Notes: generated by a model not told the origin, from the sequence alone. Positions 8,590-18,075 are shown, counted from the first letter of the stretch. The stretch: 64,000 nt of DNA from Amycolatopsis alba DSM 44262 (GCF_000384215.1 NZ_KB913032.1:9633605-9697604), one strand, 5' to 3'. Program-made: numbers and translations.

Positions 8590-9171
8590 TCAAGGACGGC
8601 AGCGTTCGGCGGTCGCCGCGGCCGTCTTCAACTCGGGACTCCCCACGATCGCCGCGACCGGATCGAGCGCGCCGTGCGTGTCCTTCTGGGCGGCGATGAG
8701 CCCCTCGACCGCACGGCCTTGCGCCGCGGTGTCGTTCTTCCCCGCGGCGTCCAAGTCAGCCTTGGCCTTCACGGTCTTGTCGCGTGCCGAGGTGTACTTC
8801 GTGAGGAAGTCCTGCTTCGCCGTATCCCCGGCGGGAACCGGTGCGGCGGGCAACGCGCTGAGACCGTCGACCGTCTTTCCCAGGATGGTCGCGTAGTGCC
8901 CGAGCTGATCGCTCGTGCTCTTCTTGATGGCCTCGAGCGTTTCGCCGCTCGCCGACGGCATCTTGTTGTTGCCGTCGATGAAATCGTGGACGGCGCCGCA
9001 GAACCCGTTCATCCAGGTCACCGTGACGGCCGGGTCGGCGGCGGAGGACGAAGGCGCCGATGGTGCCGGCGGCATCGCCTGTGGCGCCGGATCCGGGGCG
9101 CAGCCGGTCAGGGCGAACGCCATTCCGATCGCGGCCGCGACGACGGCCGGCGCTTTCCGGTCAGCACGCAT
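8590..9171 (-). CDS. Small lipoprotein of unknown function
   Basis: A 193-residue protein starting at ATG 9171. The signal sequence ends in the lipobox ALTGC at about residue 24, followed by a Pro/Ala/Ser-rich tether. The mature part is alpha-helical with one Cys near its start (MNGFCGAVHDFIDG) and one near its end (TAERCRP), which may form a disulfide. No known enzyme motif was seen. Similar helical lipoproteins are common in Amycolatopsis and relatives. It has its own transcription unit. Confidence 0.75.
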   Translation of the reverse strand: MRADRKAPAVVAAAIGMAFALTGCAPDPAPQAMPPAPSAPSSSAADPAVTVTWMNGFCGAVHDFIDGNNKMPSASGETLEAIKKSTSDQLGHYATILGKTVDGLSALPAAPVPAGDTAKQDFLTKYTSARDKTVKAKADLDAAGKNDTAAQGRAVEGLIAAQKDTHGALDPVAAIVGSPELKTAAATAERCRP

Positions 9172-9395
9172 GTCTGTTTCCCCTCTCTTTCCGGCAGGTG
9201 TTCCGGCCGGCGCGAGGACTTTGACACGGCGGAACGGGCGCGGTCTGCGTCATCTGACTCAGAACGGACGCCCCGCGCTCGAATTCGTAACGTTCGAGGC
9301 ACGGCGGCCGGGCGGCGTAACGGGGTGCGGGCAAGCGGCGAGTACCGCATTACCCCCTGTTCACTTCGAGGACACCCAGCCGAAGAGGTAGCACC

Positions 9396-9674
9396 ATGGC
9401 CATCAAGATCATCGCAGCGCGGCTCCAAGGCGGGAAGTTCCACGAGAACATCACGAAACTGCGCTGGGTCAACCCCGGCAGCGGCGAAACCGGCGAAAGT
9501 TTCGTTTCGGCGATCGTGGCGTGGATCGAAGACGACGACGGGAAGGCCTACGTGGACGAGGGGATCCACCGGGTGGCCGTGGAGATCATCAAACCGACCT
9601 TCGGCCCGAAGTTCCTGCGCACGCGGGCGGACGGGATCTGGAAGAACAACCTGGTGGAGCTTCCCCGCTTCTGA
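9396..9674 (+). CDS. DUF3892 domain protein
   Basis: A 92-residue protein with GAAGAGG ahead of ATG 9396. It follows the DUF3892 plan throughout: MAIKIIAARLQGGKFHENIT, then LRWVN, a GESF segment, an acidic turn DDDGKAYVD, and the closing RTRADGIWKNNLVELPRF. The family is small and basic and often carried by accessory DNA; no function is established. The C-terminus is full length. Confidence 0.8.
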   Translation: MAIKIIAARLQGGKFHENITKLRWVNPGSGETGESFVSAIVAWIEDDDGKAYVDEGIHRVAVEIIKPTFGPKFLRTRADGIWKNNLVELPRF

Positions 9675-10480
9675 GGCGAGGCATCCACAAAGGACAACGG
9701 TCAAGGGATCATGAATCCCCTCCGCCACCGTGTCATCGAGCGTCGCGCGACACCGGATTCTGTCAGCACTCCCAATTCGACCTGGTCAGGCACGCTTCCA
9801 GGATCTTGCCGAACTCGACACGGGCGTCCCCATCGGTGGTGCACATCCGGATACCGGCCCGCTCGCGGAGCGGCGAGCGGGATCGACGTCTGCCCGCATC
9901 TGGTGCGCCAAGACCACGGCAGCGACGTGGCCAACCAGGTCGCCCGCCACCGGCATCGGGCCGACACGTGACTGGGCGCTGCAACGCCTCGAAATGCCGC
10001 TGTCGCCGGACGAACTGGCCACTCACGCGGCCGACGGCTGACCCAGCACCGCCTGCGGCGGGGCGATTCACGCACACCGATCCTGTTACCGGCCGGAGCC
10101 TGCGCCGCGGCGCTCTCCACGAGGGCGCAGCGGGACTACCCGGCATCGCCGATGCCTAGAACACCGCAAGCCGCGCAGTGCACCGCCGCGCAGATCTCCG
10201 GGAAGGCGGGGACCGAGGAGCGCGCCGGCCAGTCGCGCCGTCACTACCGCTGGCGCGACCGGCTGGACAAGCGCGGCCTGGTCGGCATGGGCACCGTCTG
10301 TAGCAGTCACGCAGATGGGTACGTTCTGCACAGGCGGGAGTACGCGTCATGAGAGCCCCTGCTCACAATGTGCCACCTCATCATCTGCACAAGACCGCTT
10401 GTCGCTCTGGTGTCACCGCACGACCGCGAGAGGTGTCCACACCGCTCACGGCCGCGCGTCCCCTTCGGTCAGGAGCCCGG
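9675..10480. other. Gene-poor stretch with possible gene remnants
   Basis: No open frame here has a ribosome site, a recognisable domain and a sensible codon pattern together. Frames at 9730-10041 (+) and 10152-10352 (+) contain short protein-like runs (for example WALQRLEMPLSPDELATHA and RRHYRWRDRLDKRGLVG), which may be decayed gene pieces. This marks the start of the patchy accessory region. Confidence 0.4.
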
Positions 10481-10948
10481 CTAGCGCCTGGTGCGTTTGC
10501 CTGGTGGTGTAGCGCGGCCGCCTCGTGCCATATGGTCACGAAGTTTCCGGCGTTCGACCAAGCTGAGCGCGATGAGCGCCAGCTGGCCCCCGATGCCCAA
10601 CGTGGCGGCTATCGCCGCGGTGCCGGTCAGCACGACGGCGATCAGCAATGCCAGGCGAAGGGTGGGTGGCCAGGACTGCAGGAGGCGTTCGAGCCGCCCG
10701 AACCATGTCGGGTCGACAAGCTCGTGGCGTCCGCCTCGGTCTTTACGGTGCTTCGCTTCCGGTTCCGGAGGCGTCGACGTCGGCGAGTCCGGCCCTGCTT
10801 CCGTTGCCGGGTCACCTGTTTGCCGGCCCGTCGGCCGTAGTCCAGCCGGTGACCCATGGATGACGAGGGTGATGCGAGGCACCTTCTGGGGTGACTTGCG
10901 CGGTGCTTCGTCTGGATTAGTCGGCGACGCGCCATCTATAGTGGGCAC
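10481..10948 (-). CDS. Membrane protein of unknown function
   Basis: A 155-residue protein when started at GTG 10948, which has AGAGGAG 7 bases upstream; a longer reading to 11017 has no site. The first 90 residues are hydrophilic and rich in Pro, Ser, Thr and charged residues. Residues about 105-140 form one long or two short membrane helices (LRLALLIAVVLTGTAAIAAT, then LGIGGQLALIALSL). A very basic tail ends in PPGKRTRR. The layout suggests a cytoplasmic N-terminus and a small membrane anchor. I do not recognise a family. Confidence 0.6.
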   Translation of the reverse strand: MPTIDGASPTNPDEAPRKSPQKVPRITLVIHGSPAGLRPTGRQTGDPATEAGPDSPTSTPPEPEAKHRKDRGGRHELVDPTWFGRLERLLQSWPPTLRLALLIAVVLTGTAAIAATLGIGGQLALIALSLVERRKLRDHMARGGRATPPGKRTRR

Positions 10949-11529
10949 GCTGTAACTCCTCTTCTCTATGGGCGAGTTCAGCAGAGTCGGCTCCCTGTCG
11001 CGAGCAGGGAGCCGCACCTATTTGAGCCCTGTTTTCACAGCAGCTTTCCCAGGTGCGGTTAGTGCAGGATTCCGGCTCTTTAGCCAGTCTGCCGGGGGCC
11101 GGTTGCCCCGATCGACCGAGAGAGCCGCATGCGCTGAACGGTGGCCACGTAACGCCGAACGGTCGCGGTCGATACGCGCGGCGAATAGGCTGGAGCAAAC
11201 CGCGATTATCCGAGTGACCGATTACCTGAATGCCGATGGGTTCACTCTTTAAGGCGCATTGTTACGTTCACTCGCGACGCGTAGTGGTTCCGGGGCCGCA
11301 ATGCTGCTCTGTTCAGACGGTGGCGCCTACCACTCTCGGCCGAGTCGCCGATTAGTCGCCTGCTACCGATCGCAGCCGGTGGCAGCGCTCCGACTTGCGT
11401 CGCCGCAAGTGCCACAGGCTTCCTACCTGCGAGTATACCGCTTGTCGTGATCTACTGGAGGAGCGCACAGGAATAGTCGGGAAAAATGACTAATCGCAAC
11501 GCTCAGGCTCGGGGGAGGCTGATTCGGAC
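10949..11529. other. Intergenic stretch, no gene recognised
   Basis: About 580 bases between the divergent membrane protein gene and the DUF397 gene. It must hold both promoters, but no clear boxes, hairpins or repeats stood out. The open frames at 10968-11252 and 11259-11450 have no ribosome site and no family resemblance. Confidence 0.4.
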
Positions 11530-11739
11530 ATGACTGACTTCAATCAGGGGCACGCGGACACCAACGACGGACATGCGCGGTGGGTGCGCTCCAGCTATTC
11601 AACACCCCACAATAACTGCGTGGAGCTGCTAATCCTCCGCTCCGGAGTCCGGGTGCGGGATTCGAAGGACGCCTGCGGTGAAACTCTGGCTTTCAGCCGT
11701 GAGGCCTGGGCGGCCTTCCTGTCTCGCATCATGCGCTAA
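11530..11739 (+). CDS. DUF397 domain protein
   Basis: A 69-residue protein of the DUF397 family, recognised from ARWVRSSYSTPHNNCVELL, VRVRDSKD and the closing FSREAWAAFLSRI. These small proteins are confined to actinobacteria and are almost always paired with a DUF5753 helix-turn-helix regulator, as in WhiJ-type loci of Streptomyces. That partner begins 140 bp downstream here. GGGGGAGG lies 12-17 bases before the ATG. The C-terminus is complete. Confidence 0.88.
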   Translation: MTDFNQGHADTNDGHARWVRSSYSTPHNNCVELLILRSGVRVRDSKDACGETLAFSREAWAAFLSRIMR

Positions 11740-11878
11740 GCTCTCGTCACAGACAGTTGCACGCGCCCCGGTCACGCATTTCATACGACCCGATCGATGG
11801 ACCAGGTCGGCGGGAATGCATCTTTCAGTGGCCCTCGAAGGGCGAGTGTTCCTTCGTGAGGTGAGATGGGGAGAAGGA

Positions 11879-12727
11879 GTGTCACGGGAGGCCGTCAATG
11901 CCCGCAGAGAGCTAGGTGCGAGCCTGAAGAAGGCGCGCCAGGCGATCGGGTGGTCACAGAGTCGCGCCGCTTCAGCTCTGGATTGCACGCAGCCGAAGAT
12001 CAACAAGATCGAGAACGACCTCGTAGCGATCCGTCCCCAAGACCTGAACCGGCTGCTGCGCTTCTACGAGGTATCCGACGCCGAGGCCGACCGCATCCGG
12101 ATGCTGGCCGCGCAAGCGAAAGGCGGCCCAGTGGCGGGGGTCCTCGCGAACCGCGAGTACCTCACACTCCTGAAGGCGGAGCGCGAGGCAGTGGAGATTT
12201 TCGGCTGTTACAGCGAGCGCCTTCCCAACCTGTTCCAGTGTGAGCCGTACATCATGAAGCAGTACGAAGTCGAGGGAGCCCTTTACGACTTCACATCCGT
12301 GCTCGAGGCGCGCCAGGAGCGGGAGGCATTGTTTCAGAGCGACAGGCCACCACGGTACCGCGCGTTGTTCAGCCCGTCGTCGTTCGATCGGCTTCCCGGC
12401 GGCAAGAAGGCCGGGCTTTACCGCGAGCAGATCCAGCATCTGTGCCGGATGATGGACGACTACGCGGATCACCTGTTCGTACACGTGGTGCCCTTCGAGG
12501 CCAACTTGGCTTACTGGCCCCATGACCTGACCGTCCTGAAGCTTGATGGACGGGGCAAGGACACTGTCTACCACGAGTACGCGGGCGGCCCTGCCCGGAT
12601 CTATCGCGGGCGCCAGCAGGTCGAGAACCACATCAGAGAGTGGGACAAGGTATTCCGGCAGGCGCTCAGCATCGAAGACAGCAGGGCCGCTCTCATCGAG
12701 ATGCATGACGCGGCCTCGCGCTGGTGA
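11879..12727 (+). CDS. XRE family regulator with DUF5753 (Scr1-type)
   Basis: A 282-residue regulator starting at GTG 11879, with GGGGAG about 7 bases upstream. Residues about 8-65 are an XRE helix-turn-helix (LGASLKKARQAIGWSQSRAA, DCTQPKINKIENDLVAI). The rest is DUF5753, with landmarks LFQCEPYIMKQYEVEGALYD, ERQ-type helix ARQEREALFQSDRPPRYRAL and HVVPFEANLAYW. DUF5753 proteins work with DUF397 partners to control development or secondary metabolism, and some resemble antitoxins. It is flanked by its DUF397 partner and a DUF574 methyltransferase gene. Confidence 0.9.
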   Translation: MSREAVNARRELGASLKKARQAIGWSQSRAASALDCTQPKINKIENDLVAIRPQDLNRLLRFYEVSDAEADRIRMLAAQAKGGPVAGVLANREYLTLLKAEREAVEIFGCYSERLPNLFQCEPYIMKQYEVEGALYDFTSVLEARQEREALFQSDRPPRYRALFSPSSFDRLPGGKKAGLYREQIQHLCRMMDDYADHLFVHVVPFEANLAYWPHDLTVLKLDGRGKDTVYHEYAGGPARIYRGRQQVENHIREWDKVFRQALSIEDSRAALIEMHDAASRW

Positions 12728-12840
12728 GAGCCGTGGCGATAACGACTACCCAACGGCAAGCCGCCCTCGACGAGCGCGATCCCACTTATTCGCTAGCATC
12801 GGAGAATATTCCGGAAGGCGACGACGGGGAGGCTCGGCCA

Positions 12841-13725
12841 GTGTCCGAGAGAAAGTCTGATCCGGTTCCACCAGAAGGTGTCGACTTGAATCGCCCGAGT
12901 GTCGCTCGGGTCTACGATTATTATCTGGGAGGTACCGCCAACTGGGCGGTAGATCGCGACTTCGGCGACCGGGTGCTGTCGAAATTCCCGCTGTTGAGGG
13001 ATATCGCCCTGGCCAACCGCCAATTGCTCAACCGGGTGGTGCGGCATTTGACCAAACGAGGTGTGCGGCAGTTCCTCGACATCGGCGCCGGCGTCCCGAC
13101 CGCGGGCAACACGCATCAGGTGGCCGACGAGGCACAGCGTGAAGTTGGTGCGGCACCGGATGTGCGCGTCGTCTACGTCGACAACGACCCGGTGGCGGTC
13201 GCGCACGCCAACCTGCTCCTGAACCGCGAAGGTGACGCGTCCCGGCAGACCGTTATCGAGGGCGACCTTCGCGATCCTGACGTATTGTGGCGACAAGCGA
13301 TCGACACGCGATTGCTTGACCCGGACGAGCCGGTTGCCTTGCTGCTCATCGCGGTGCTTCACGTTCATCAACCGGACAGAGATGGCAACGATATAGGTCT
13401 CGAATCCGTCGCCCGATTCCGGGAACTGCTGCCGCGAGGCTCTTATCTCGCGATATCACACGTAACCGACGAAGGTGTTCCACGGGCGTCTTCCGAAAAC
13501 CTGGCCGAGCTCAAACGAATGTACGACGAATCAAGCAGCAGTAACGTCATCCTGCGGACGCGTGAACAAATCTCGGCACTACTCGACGATTTCGAGGTCA
13601 TCGACCCTGGCTGGGTCTGGACACCGGACTGGCATCCGGAGGAGACCGGCCCGACCGCTCGACCGGTGTCGTTCGACTCGTCAAATCAAGCGGTGGTCTG
13701 GGCGGGCGTCGGGCAGAAGCCGTAG
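12841..13725 (+). CDS. DUF574 SAM-dependent methyltransferase-like protein
   Basis: A 294-residue protein of PF04672. GTG 12841 is preferred because GGGGAGG lies 8 bases upstream; an in-frame GTG at 12724 overlaps the previous stop but lacks a site. Family hallmarks are NRPSVARVYDYYLGGTANWA at the start, the SAM-binding segment QFLDIGAGVPTAGNTH, VYVDNDPVAVAH and ALLLIAVLHVHQPD. Substrates of this family are unknown. In Streptomyces and relatives these genes sit beside DUF397/DUF5753 pairs, as here. Confidence 0.88.
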   Translation: MSERKSDPVPPEGVDLNRPSVARVYDYYLGGTANWAVDRDFGDRVLSKFPLLRDIALANRQLLNRVVRHLTKRGVRQFLDIGAGVPTAGNTHQVADEAQREVGAAPDVRVVYVDNDPVAVAHANLLLNREGDASRQTVIEGDLRDPDVLWRQAIDTRLLDPDEPVALLLIAVLHVHQPDRDGNDIGLESVARFRELLPRGSYLAISHVTDEGVPRASSENLAELKRMYDESSSSNVILRTREQISALLDDFEVIDPGWVWTPDWHPEETGPTARPVSFDSSNQAVVWAGVGQKP

Positions 13726-13903
13726 AGCGGGCCAGCAGGACAGACAGCACTGGTACCAGGGTCACTGGCGAGCGCGTGGGTGATGCCGGTCAAGACCGCC
13801 GAGCCGGTGTGAGGCGGTGACGTCCAGCCGGGCGCGGTCAGATGCAGGTCGGTTCTGTGAGGGGCGCAGGCTTCTGAGCCTCTGAGCTGGGCGGCCGGCT
13901 TCG

Positions 13904-14512
13904 TCATCCTTTGAGCCAGTCGATGGCGATGGCGACGAGCGCGGCGTTGAAGAAGAAGCTGACGACGCTGTGGACGATGACGCGGCGCCGCATCGGCCGG
14001 GTGGTGACGGTGACGTCGGAGACCGCGAAGGACGTCCCGATCGTGATGGCGAAGTAGAGGAACTCGGTGAACTGCGGCACCGGGCACTCCGGGAAGTCCA
14101 GCCCGCTGTCGGCGGCGTATTCCCGCGCGTAGATCTGCGCGAACGCCGAATGCAACAGCAACCAGGACAACAGGATCGTCACCGCGGCGACCGCCTGGGT
14201 GGCCTGGCTGCTCTCGTCCTCGCCGCGGTTCGCGATCACCATGAGGCCACCGGTCAGTCCGGAGCAACTGATCACCAGGGCGAAGAGCTGCGTGTACCAG
14301 CGCGGGCCGGTGAGCGAGCGCAGATCCTCAGGGGCGCGGGCGGGCAGCTCACGGCGCATCTCGAGCCAGCCCATGACGAGATACCCGATGGCGACCACGT
14401 CCCACGCCAGCAACGGGACCAGCGACTCCCGGTCACGGAGGAACAAGACCAGCCAGGCCATACCGAGGACGGCGAGGACCAGTTCGAGCAGCAGCATCAG
14501 CTTCCGGGTCAC
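13904..14512 (-). CDS. DUF1345 membrane protein
   Basis: A 202-residue integral membrane protein if GTG 14512 is used (GGGAG 11 bases upstream); GTG 14533 adds seven residues. There are about five helices: LMLLLELVLAVLGMAWLVLF, LAWDVVAIGYLVMGWL, LFALVISCSGLTGGLMVIA, VTILLSWLLLHSAFAQIYA and the C-terminal pair. The diagnostic DUF1345 stretch is YREYA-like AREYAADSGLDFP followed by FLYFAITIGTSFAVSDVTVT. The function is unknown. It stands alone and convergent to the DUF574 gene. Confidence 0.82.
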   Translation of the reverse strand: MTRKLMLLLELVLAVLGMAWLVLFLRDRESLVPLLAWDVVAIGYLVMGWLEMRRELPARAPEDLRSLTGPRWYTQLFALVISCSGLTGGLMVIANRGEDESSQATQAVAAVTILLSWLLLHSAFAQIYAREYAADSGLDFPECPVPQFTEFLYFAITIGTSFAVSDVTVTTRPMRRRVIVHSVVSFFFNAALVAIAIDWLKG

Positions 14513-14725
14513 GCCGTCATCGTCTCCCAGCACGACACCGAGGGCGAACGGACGGATTCAGCGTCGGCTGCTGAAGCGGTCCGAGATCCGGTCGAGCGCC
14601 CGCGCGGCCCGCAAGGATGGCGCGCTGGTGGACGAAGAGTCGTTACCGGAGACGGAGGTTGCCGCCGGTGATGCGGGCGGTGACGGCCTGATGGCCGGTG
14701 AAGTCGCGCAGCATGGCCGTCAAGG

Positions 14726-14935
14726 TCACATGTTTTCGGTGCCGGGATAGTCGGTGTCCAGCGAGGCGACGGACGGATGGCAGATTGCACAACAGGTGAT
14801 GCCGGGCGGAGTGCTGTCCGCTCCAGAAGCCTTCCAGCAATTCCCCGCGCTGGCCGCTCCGGCCAGTGACAGGACGGCACCTACCACCGTCGCGGCGAGC
14901 ACGCTTGCCGAGGAAATCCGACGAACCAGGGACAT
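14726..14935 (-). CDS. Small secreted cysteine-containing peptide
   Basis: A 69-residue product from ATG 14935, with AGGAG 7 bases upstream. The first 29 residues are a clean Sec signal peptide ending AGAASAG. The predicted mature peptide is only about 39 residues, with four Cys (one early, then a CC pair and one more within ITCCAICH) and an acidic tail. Two disulfides or a metal site are possible. I do not recognise a family. No modification enzyme gene lies next to it, so a RiPP is not supported. Confidence 0.6.
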   Translation of the reverse strand: MSLVRRISSASVLAATVVGAVLSLAGAASAGNCWKASGADSTPPGITCCAICHPSVASLDTDYPGTENM

Positions 14936-15435
14936 CTTTCGCTCCTGAGATCTCGCGGCGATCAGGCCGCGCTGGCTATGAAGGTATGAAGTGACCGCAG
15001 ATGCGCGCGTGTTCCAATCGCACTTGTGGATCAACAGACCTGATCAATATCGGTCAGAACGTGGCCGGCTATGCCCGGACCTGGACGCTCGAGCCGTCAT
15101 GCTTCCACCCGTCCAGGTAGTTGAGGGGCGCCCATCCGCCATACCCATTTCGTTCCTGCAACACCCAGCAATGATCAACTACCTGCCCGACGCTACCCCG
15201 ATGAAGTCAGCGAAGGAAAAGCCTTTCAGCCACACATCTGTGCCTTCACGGGCAGACCTGCACGACAGCGCACCACACAGCCCAAGCGGACGCCGACGGC
15301 CACACAAACCTCGCACGCCGGCGGCCCGGCTCGTCCCACCAGGGACACCCTCCTCGCCACGCGGTCTCTTCTGCCCACTCGCGGCTCTGAGTCCGCTCGT
15401 ACGCCCTTTGTCGGACTCATGTGGAGGTGAGCGCC
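14936..15435. other. Intergenic stretch, no gene recognised
   Basis: About 500 bases between the secreted peptide gene and a small convergent gene. Open frames on either strand have neither a ribosome site nor family resemblance. No repeat or hairpin stood out. Confidence 0.4.
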
Positions 15436-15645
15436 ATGACAATCGCGACGACGCCGAGCGGTCAGCCGATCGTCTGCGACGGCTGCGGCGCGCCGGTCGA
15501 GGTGGTCACCGCCGCGATGCGGCATCCGGTGCCGCGCGAGATCGTGATCCGCTGTCTCGTGCTGCCCGCGGTGATGCGGCTGCTCGGGGAACCACTGGTG
15601 GCGCGGCTAACCGCGGAATCGCGCGGCCAACGCGGCGATCGGTGA
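15436..15645 (+). CDS. Small protein with a CxxC motif, function unknown
   Basis: A 69-residue product from ATG 15436 with GGAGGTGA close upstream. It opens with a possible half zinc ribbon (IVCDGCGAPVEV) and one further Cys in VIRCLVLP. It ends inside the 3' end of the ferredoxin reductase gene on the other strand, a 39-bp convergent overlap, which argues for caution. The strong ribosome site is the main support. Confidence 0.45.
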   Translation: MTIATTPSGQPIVCDGCGAPVEVVTAAMRHPVPREIVIRCLVLPAVMRLLGEPLVARLTAESRGQRGDR

Positions 15646-17109
15646 GCGCCGGGTCCGAACGGGAAGCTGTCCGGAGATGATGTCCTCCAGCAGGGTCGCC
15701 ACGGTCTCCTTCGCGCACGTTCGGTTGGCGCCGATCCCGCCCGAGGGACCGCGTTTGATCCAGCCGACCACGTAGGCGCCGGCGGTTCCCTCGACGCGGC
15801 CGGCGGTGTTCGGGATCGTGCCCCGGTCGTCGTCGAACGGAAGACCCGGCACGGGGACACCGCGGTATCCGACCGCGCGCACGACCTGTCCGGTGGCGAT
15901 CTCGGTTTGCCCGTCCTGGCCCGTGACGCGCAGACCGCGCACCTGCGTGTCCCCGATGAACCCCGTGGGTGCGGAATGGAATCGCAGGACGATGCGGCGT
16001 CGGTCCGCGTCCGGCGGTGCGGTCCAGTCGACGGTCTCGCGGCCGAGCTCACGCAACAGTTTCGCCTTGCCTGTGCCCGCGTCGATCGCGGCCGTCGTGC
16101 GTGGGTCGGCGTCGTCGACGATGAATGGTACGTCGGCGCGCGCGGCGAGCGCGAGCAGTTCCGGGGAGGTGTAGGCGGCATCCTCCGGGCCGCGCCGGGC
16201 GAGCAGCACGACTTCCCGGATCTTGCTGGTGCGCAAGCATTCCAGCGCGTGCGGGGCGATCGTGGTGCCGGTCAGAGTCTCCGGGTCGGCGGTGAGGATC
16301 CGGGCCACGTCGAGGGCGACGTTGCCGGTGCCGATCAGCACGACGCGTTCCGCGGACAGGTCCACCACGTTCGCGGGGACGTCCGGGTGACCGTTGTACC
16401 AGCCGACCACGGTGGTCGCGGCGACGCTGCCGGGCAGGTCCTCGCCGTCCAGGCCGAGTCCTCGCGCGGACGAGGCGCCGACAGCGTAGACGACGGCGTC
16501 GTGGCGCCCGGCCAGTTCGTCGACGGTGACGTCCCGGCCGACCTCGGTGCCCAGGGTCAGCCGCAGCCGCGGGTGCTCCTGGAGCCGCGAGAACGTCTCG
16601 GCGATCCGTTTCGTGGCCTGGTGGTCCGGGGCGACGCCGTAGCGGATGAGCCCGCCCGTGACCGGCTGCCGGTCGATCAGGGTGACCCGCGCGTTCGTGT
16701 GCAGGAGCAGGTCCTCGACGGCGTACATACCGGCCGGTCCGGAGCCGACGACGGCGATGTCCGGTGGCGCGAAATCGCTCGGAATGGCCCTGTCGAACGT
16801 CGGCGGGCTCCAGCGGTGGAAGTTCGGTGCCGGATCCGCCGAGGACACGACCTCGCGGCCCGCGTAGTACTCCGCATTGATGCCCGCGTAGACCTCGAGC
16901 GATCCGGTCAGCAGATCCGCCGGGAAGATCGCGTCCACCGGGCAGGCGTCCGCGCAGGCCCCGCAATCGATGCACGACGCAGGGTCGACATAGAGCATCT
17001 CTGTGGTGCCGAAATCGGGCTCGTCCGGCGTCGGATGGATGCAGTTGACCGGGCAGACCGACACGCAGGTGGCGTCGCTGCAGCAGGTCTGGGTGATCGC
17101 GAAGGCCAT
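15607..17109 (-). CDS. FprB-like ferredoxin-NADP reductase with N-terminal ferredoxin domain
   Basis: A 500-residue fusion. Residues 1-65 are a 7Fe/8Fe ferredoxin: CCSDATCVSVCPVNCIHP then CIDCGACADACPVDAIFP. Residues about 115-490 are an adrenodoxin-reductase type flavoprotein with the FAD motif VVGSGPAGMYA, the NADP motif LIGTGNVALDVARIL, and the C-terminal GWIKRGPSGGIGANR. It moves electrons from NADPH through FAD to iron-sulfur clusters. Only one base separates it from the AurF-like oxygenase gene upstream, so it is very probably that enzyme's electron supply. Start ATG 17109. Confidence 0.9.
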   Translation of the reverse strand: MAFAITQTCCSDATCVSVCPVNCIHPTPDEPDFGTTEMLYVDPASCIDCGACADACPVDAIFPADLLTGSLEVYAGINAEYYAGREVVSSADPAPNFHRWSPPTFDRAIPSDFAPPDIAVVGSGPAGMYAVEDLLLHTNARVTLIDRQPVTGGLIRYGVAPDHQATKRIAETFSRLQEHPRLRLTLGTEVGRDVTVDELAGRHDAVVYAVGASSARGLGLDGEDLPGSVAATTVVGWYNGHPDVPANVVDLSAERVVLIGTGNVALDVARILTADPETLTGTTIAPHALECLRTSKIREVVLLARRGPEDAAYTSPELLALAARADVPFIVDDADPRTTAAIDAGTGKAKLLRELGRETVDWTAPPDADRRRIVLRFHSAPTGFIGDTQVRGLRVTGQDGQTEIATGQVVRAVGYRGVPVPGLPFDDDRGTIPNTAGRVEGTAGAYVVGWIKRGPSGGIGANRTCAKETVATLLEDIISGQLPVRTRRSPIAALAARFRG

Positions 17110-17110
17110 G

Positions 17111-18019
17111 TCAGATCAGGTTCGCCCGCTTGTAGAACACCAGCGCAGGGCGGGTCAGCAGACCGCATGAACCGAGGAACTCCATCAGACCGGCACAACT
17201 GGAGCGCATCATCGACTTGTGGTGCTCGTTGGTCTTCGCTTCGCGCAACGCTCGCGCGGTGTCGAGTCCGGCGTTCTTGTAGACGTCCCGGTTGACCATG
17301 CTGCTGACGATGAAGTACGACGCGATCGCGATGACCAGCGCGTTGAGCCGGCGGCGCACGGGACCCGCGCCCGCCAGTTGCTCACGGGTTTCATCCCTGG
17401 CGAACTTCATGTGCCGCGATTCTTCGACAACGTGGATGTTGTTGATGGTGCGCACGAACGGGACCACGCGCTCGTCGCGCATCCAGTCGCGCTGCATCAC
17501 GTCGAGAACCTCTTCGGCGACGAGGATCGCCGCGTAGGCCGCCTCGCCACTGGCCGTCGCCTTGAAGACCCTGCCGAGTTCGACAGCGAGCCGACGCGGG
17601 CGGTACGGGGGCGCGCCGAGTTTCGCGGCGCCGCGGGCGAACATGATCGAGTGGCGGCATTCATCGGCGATTTCGGTCAGCGCCCACTGGAAGGCCGGGT
17701 CGGTCGGGTCCTTGGCGTAGAAATCGCGCAGCACCATCTGCTGGAGGATCATCTCGAACCAGATACCGGTGCTCGCGACCGAAGCGGCTTCCTGGCGCGT
17801 GAGTTCCTTTTGCTGCTCTGGGCTCATTTCGCCCCAGTAGCTCGTGCCGTAGAGGGTGCTCCACTCCGGGCTCGCGCCGTGGAAGTCCTTGTCCAGCGGC
17901 GTCTCCCAGTCCACCTCGGTGGCCGGGTCATAGGACAGCATCGCGGCCGAATCGAGAAGCCGCTGCGCGGTCTCGCGGCGACCGGCCTCGGCCGTGCGCG
18001 GCACATCGGTGCTGGTCAT
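17111..18019 (-). CDS. AurF-like diiron N-oxygenase
   Basis: A 302-residue protein of the AurF/PF11583 family, which uses a carboxylate-bridged diiron site to oxidise arylamines or related nitrogen compounds. Iron ligand motifs are visible: IWFEMILQQMVLRDFY, the EIADECRHSIMFA helix (ExxxH), LVAEEVLDVMQRDW, and the NIHVVEESRHMKFARDE helix (EExxH). It starts at ATG 18019 with GGGAGG nearby and is the first gene of a two-gene unit with its reductase. A palindrome lies in the 130-bp divergent promoter region. The substrate is unknown. Confidence 0.88.
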   Translation of the reverse strand: MTSTDVPRTAEAGRRETAQRLLDSAAMLSYDPATEVDWETPLDKDFHGASPEWSTLYGTSYWGEMSPEQQKELTRQEAASVASTGIWFEMILQQMVLRDFYAKDPTDPAFQWALTEIADECRHSIMFARGAAKLGAPPYRPRRLAVELGRVFKATASGEAAYAAILVAEEVLDVMQRDWMRDERVVPFVRTINNIHVVEESRHMKFARDETREQLAGAGPVRRRLNALVIAIASYFIVSSMVNRDVYKNAGLDTARALREAKTNEHHKSMMRSSCAGLMEFLGSCGLLTRPALVFYKRANLI

Positions 18020-18075
18020 ACGGACCTCCCTGACGGCGTCGACAGAGTGCGCGGCTACCTGTTACCGCGATTCAC

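Noticed and set aside
14726..14935. RiPP precursor reading of the small Cys peptide
   Set aside because: It has an ordinary Sec signal peptide and no maturation enzyme gene nearby.
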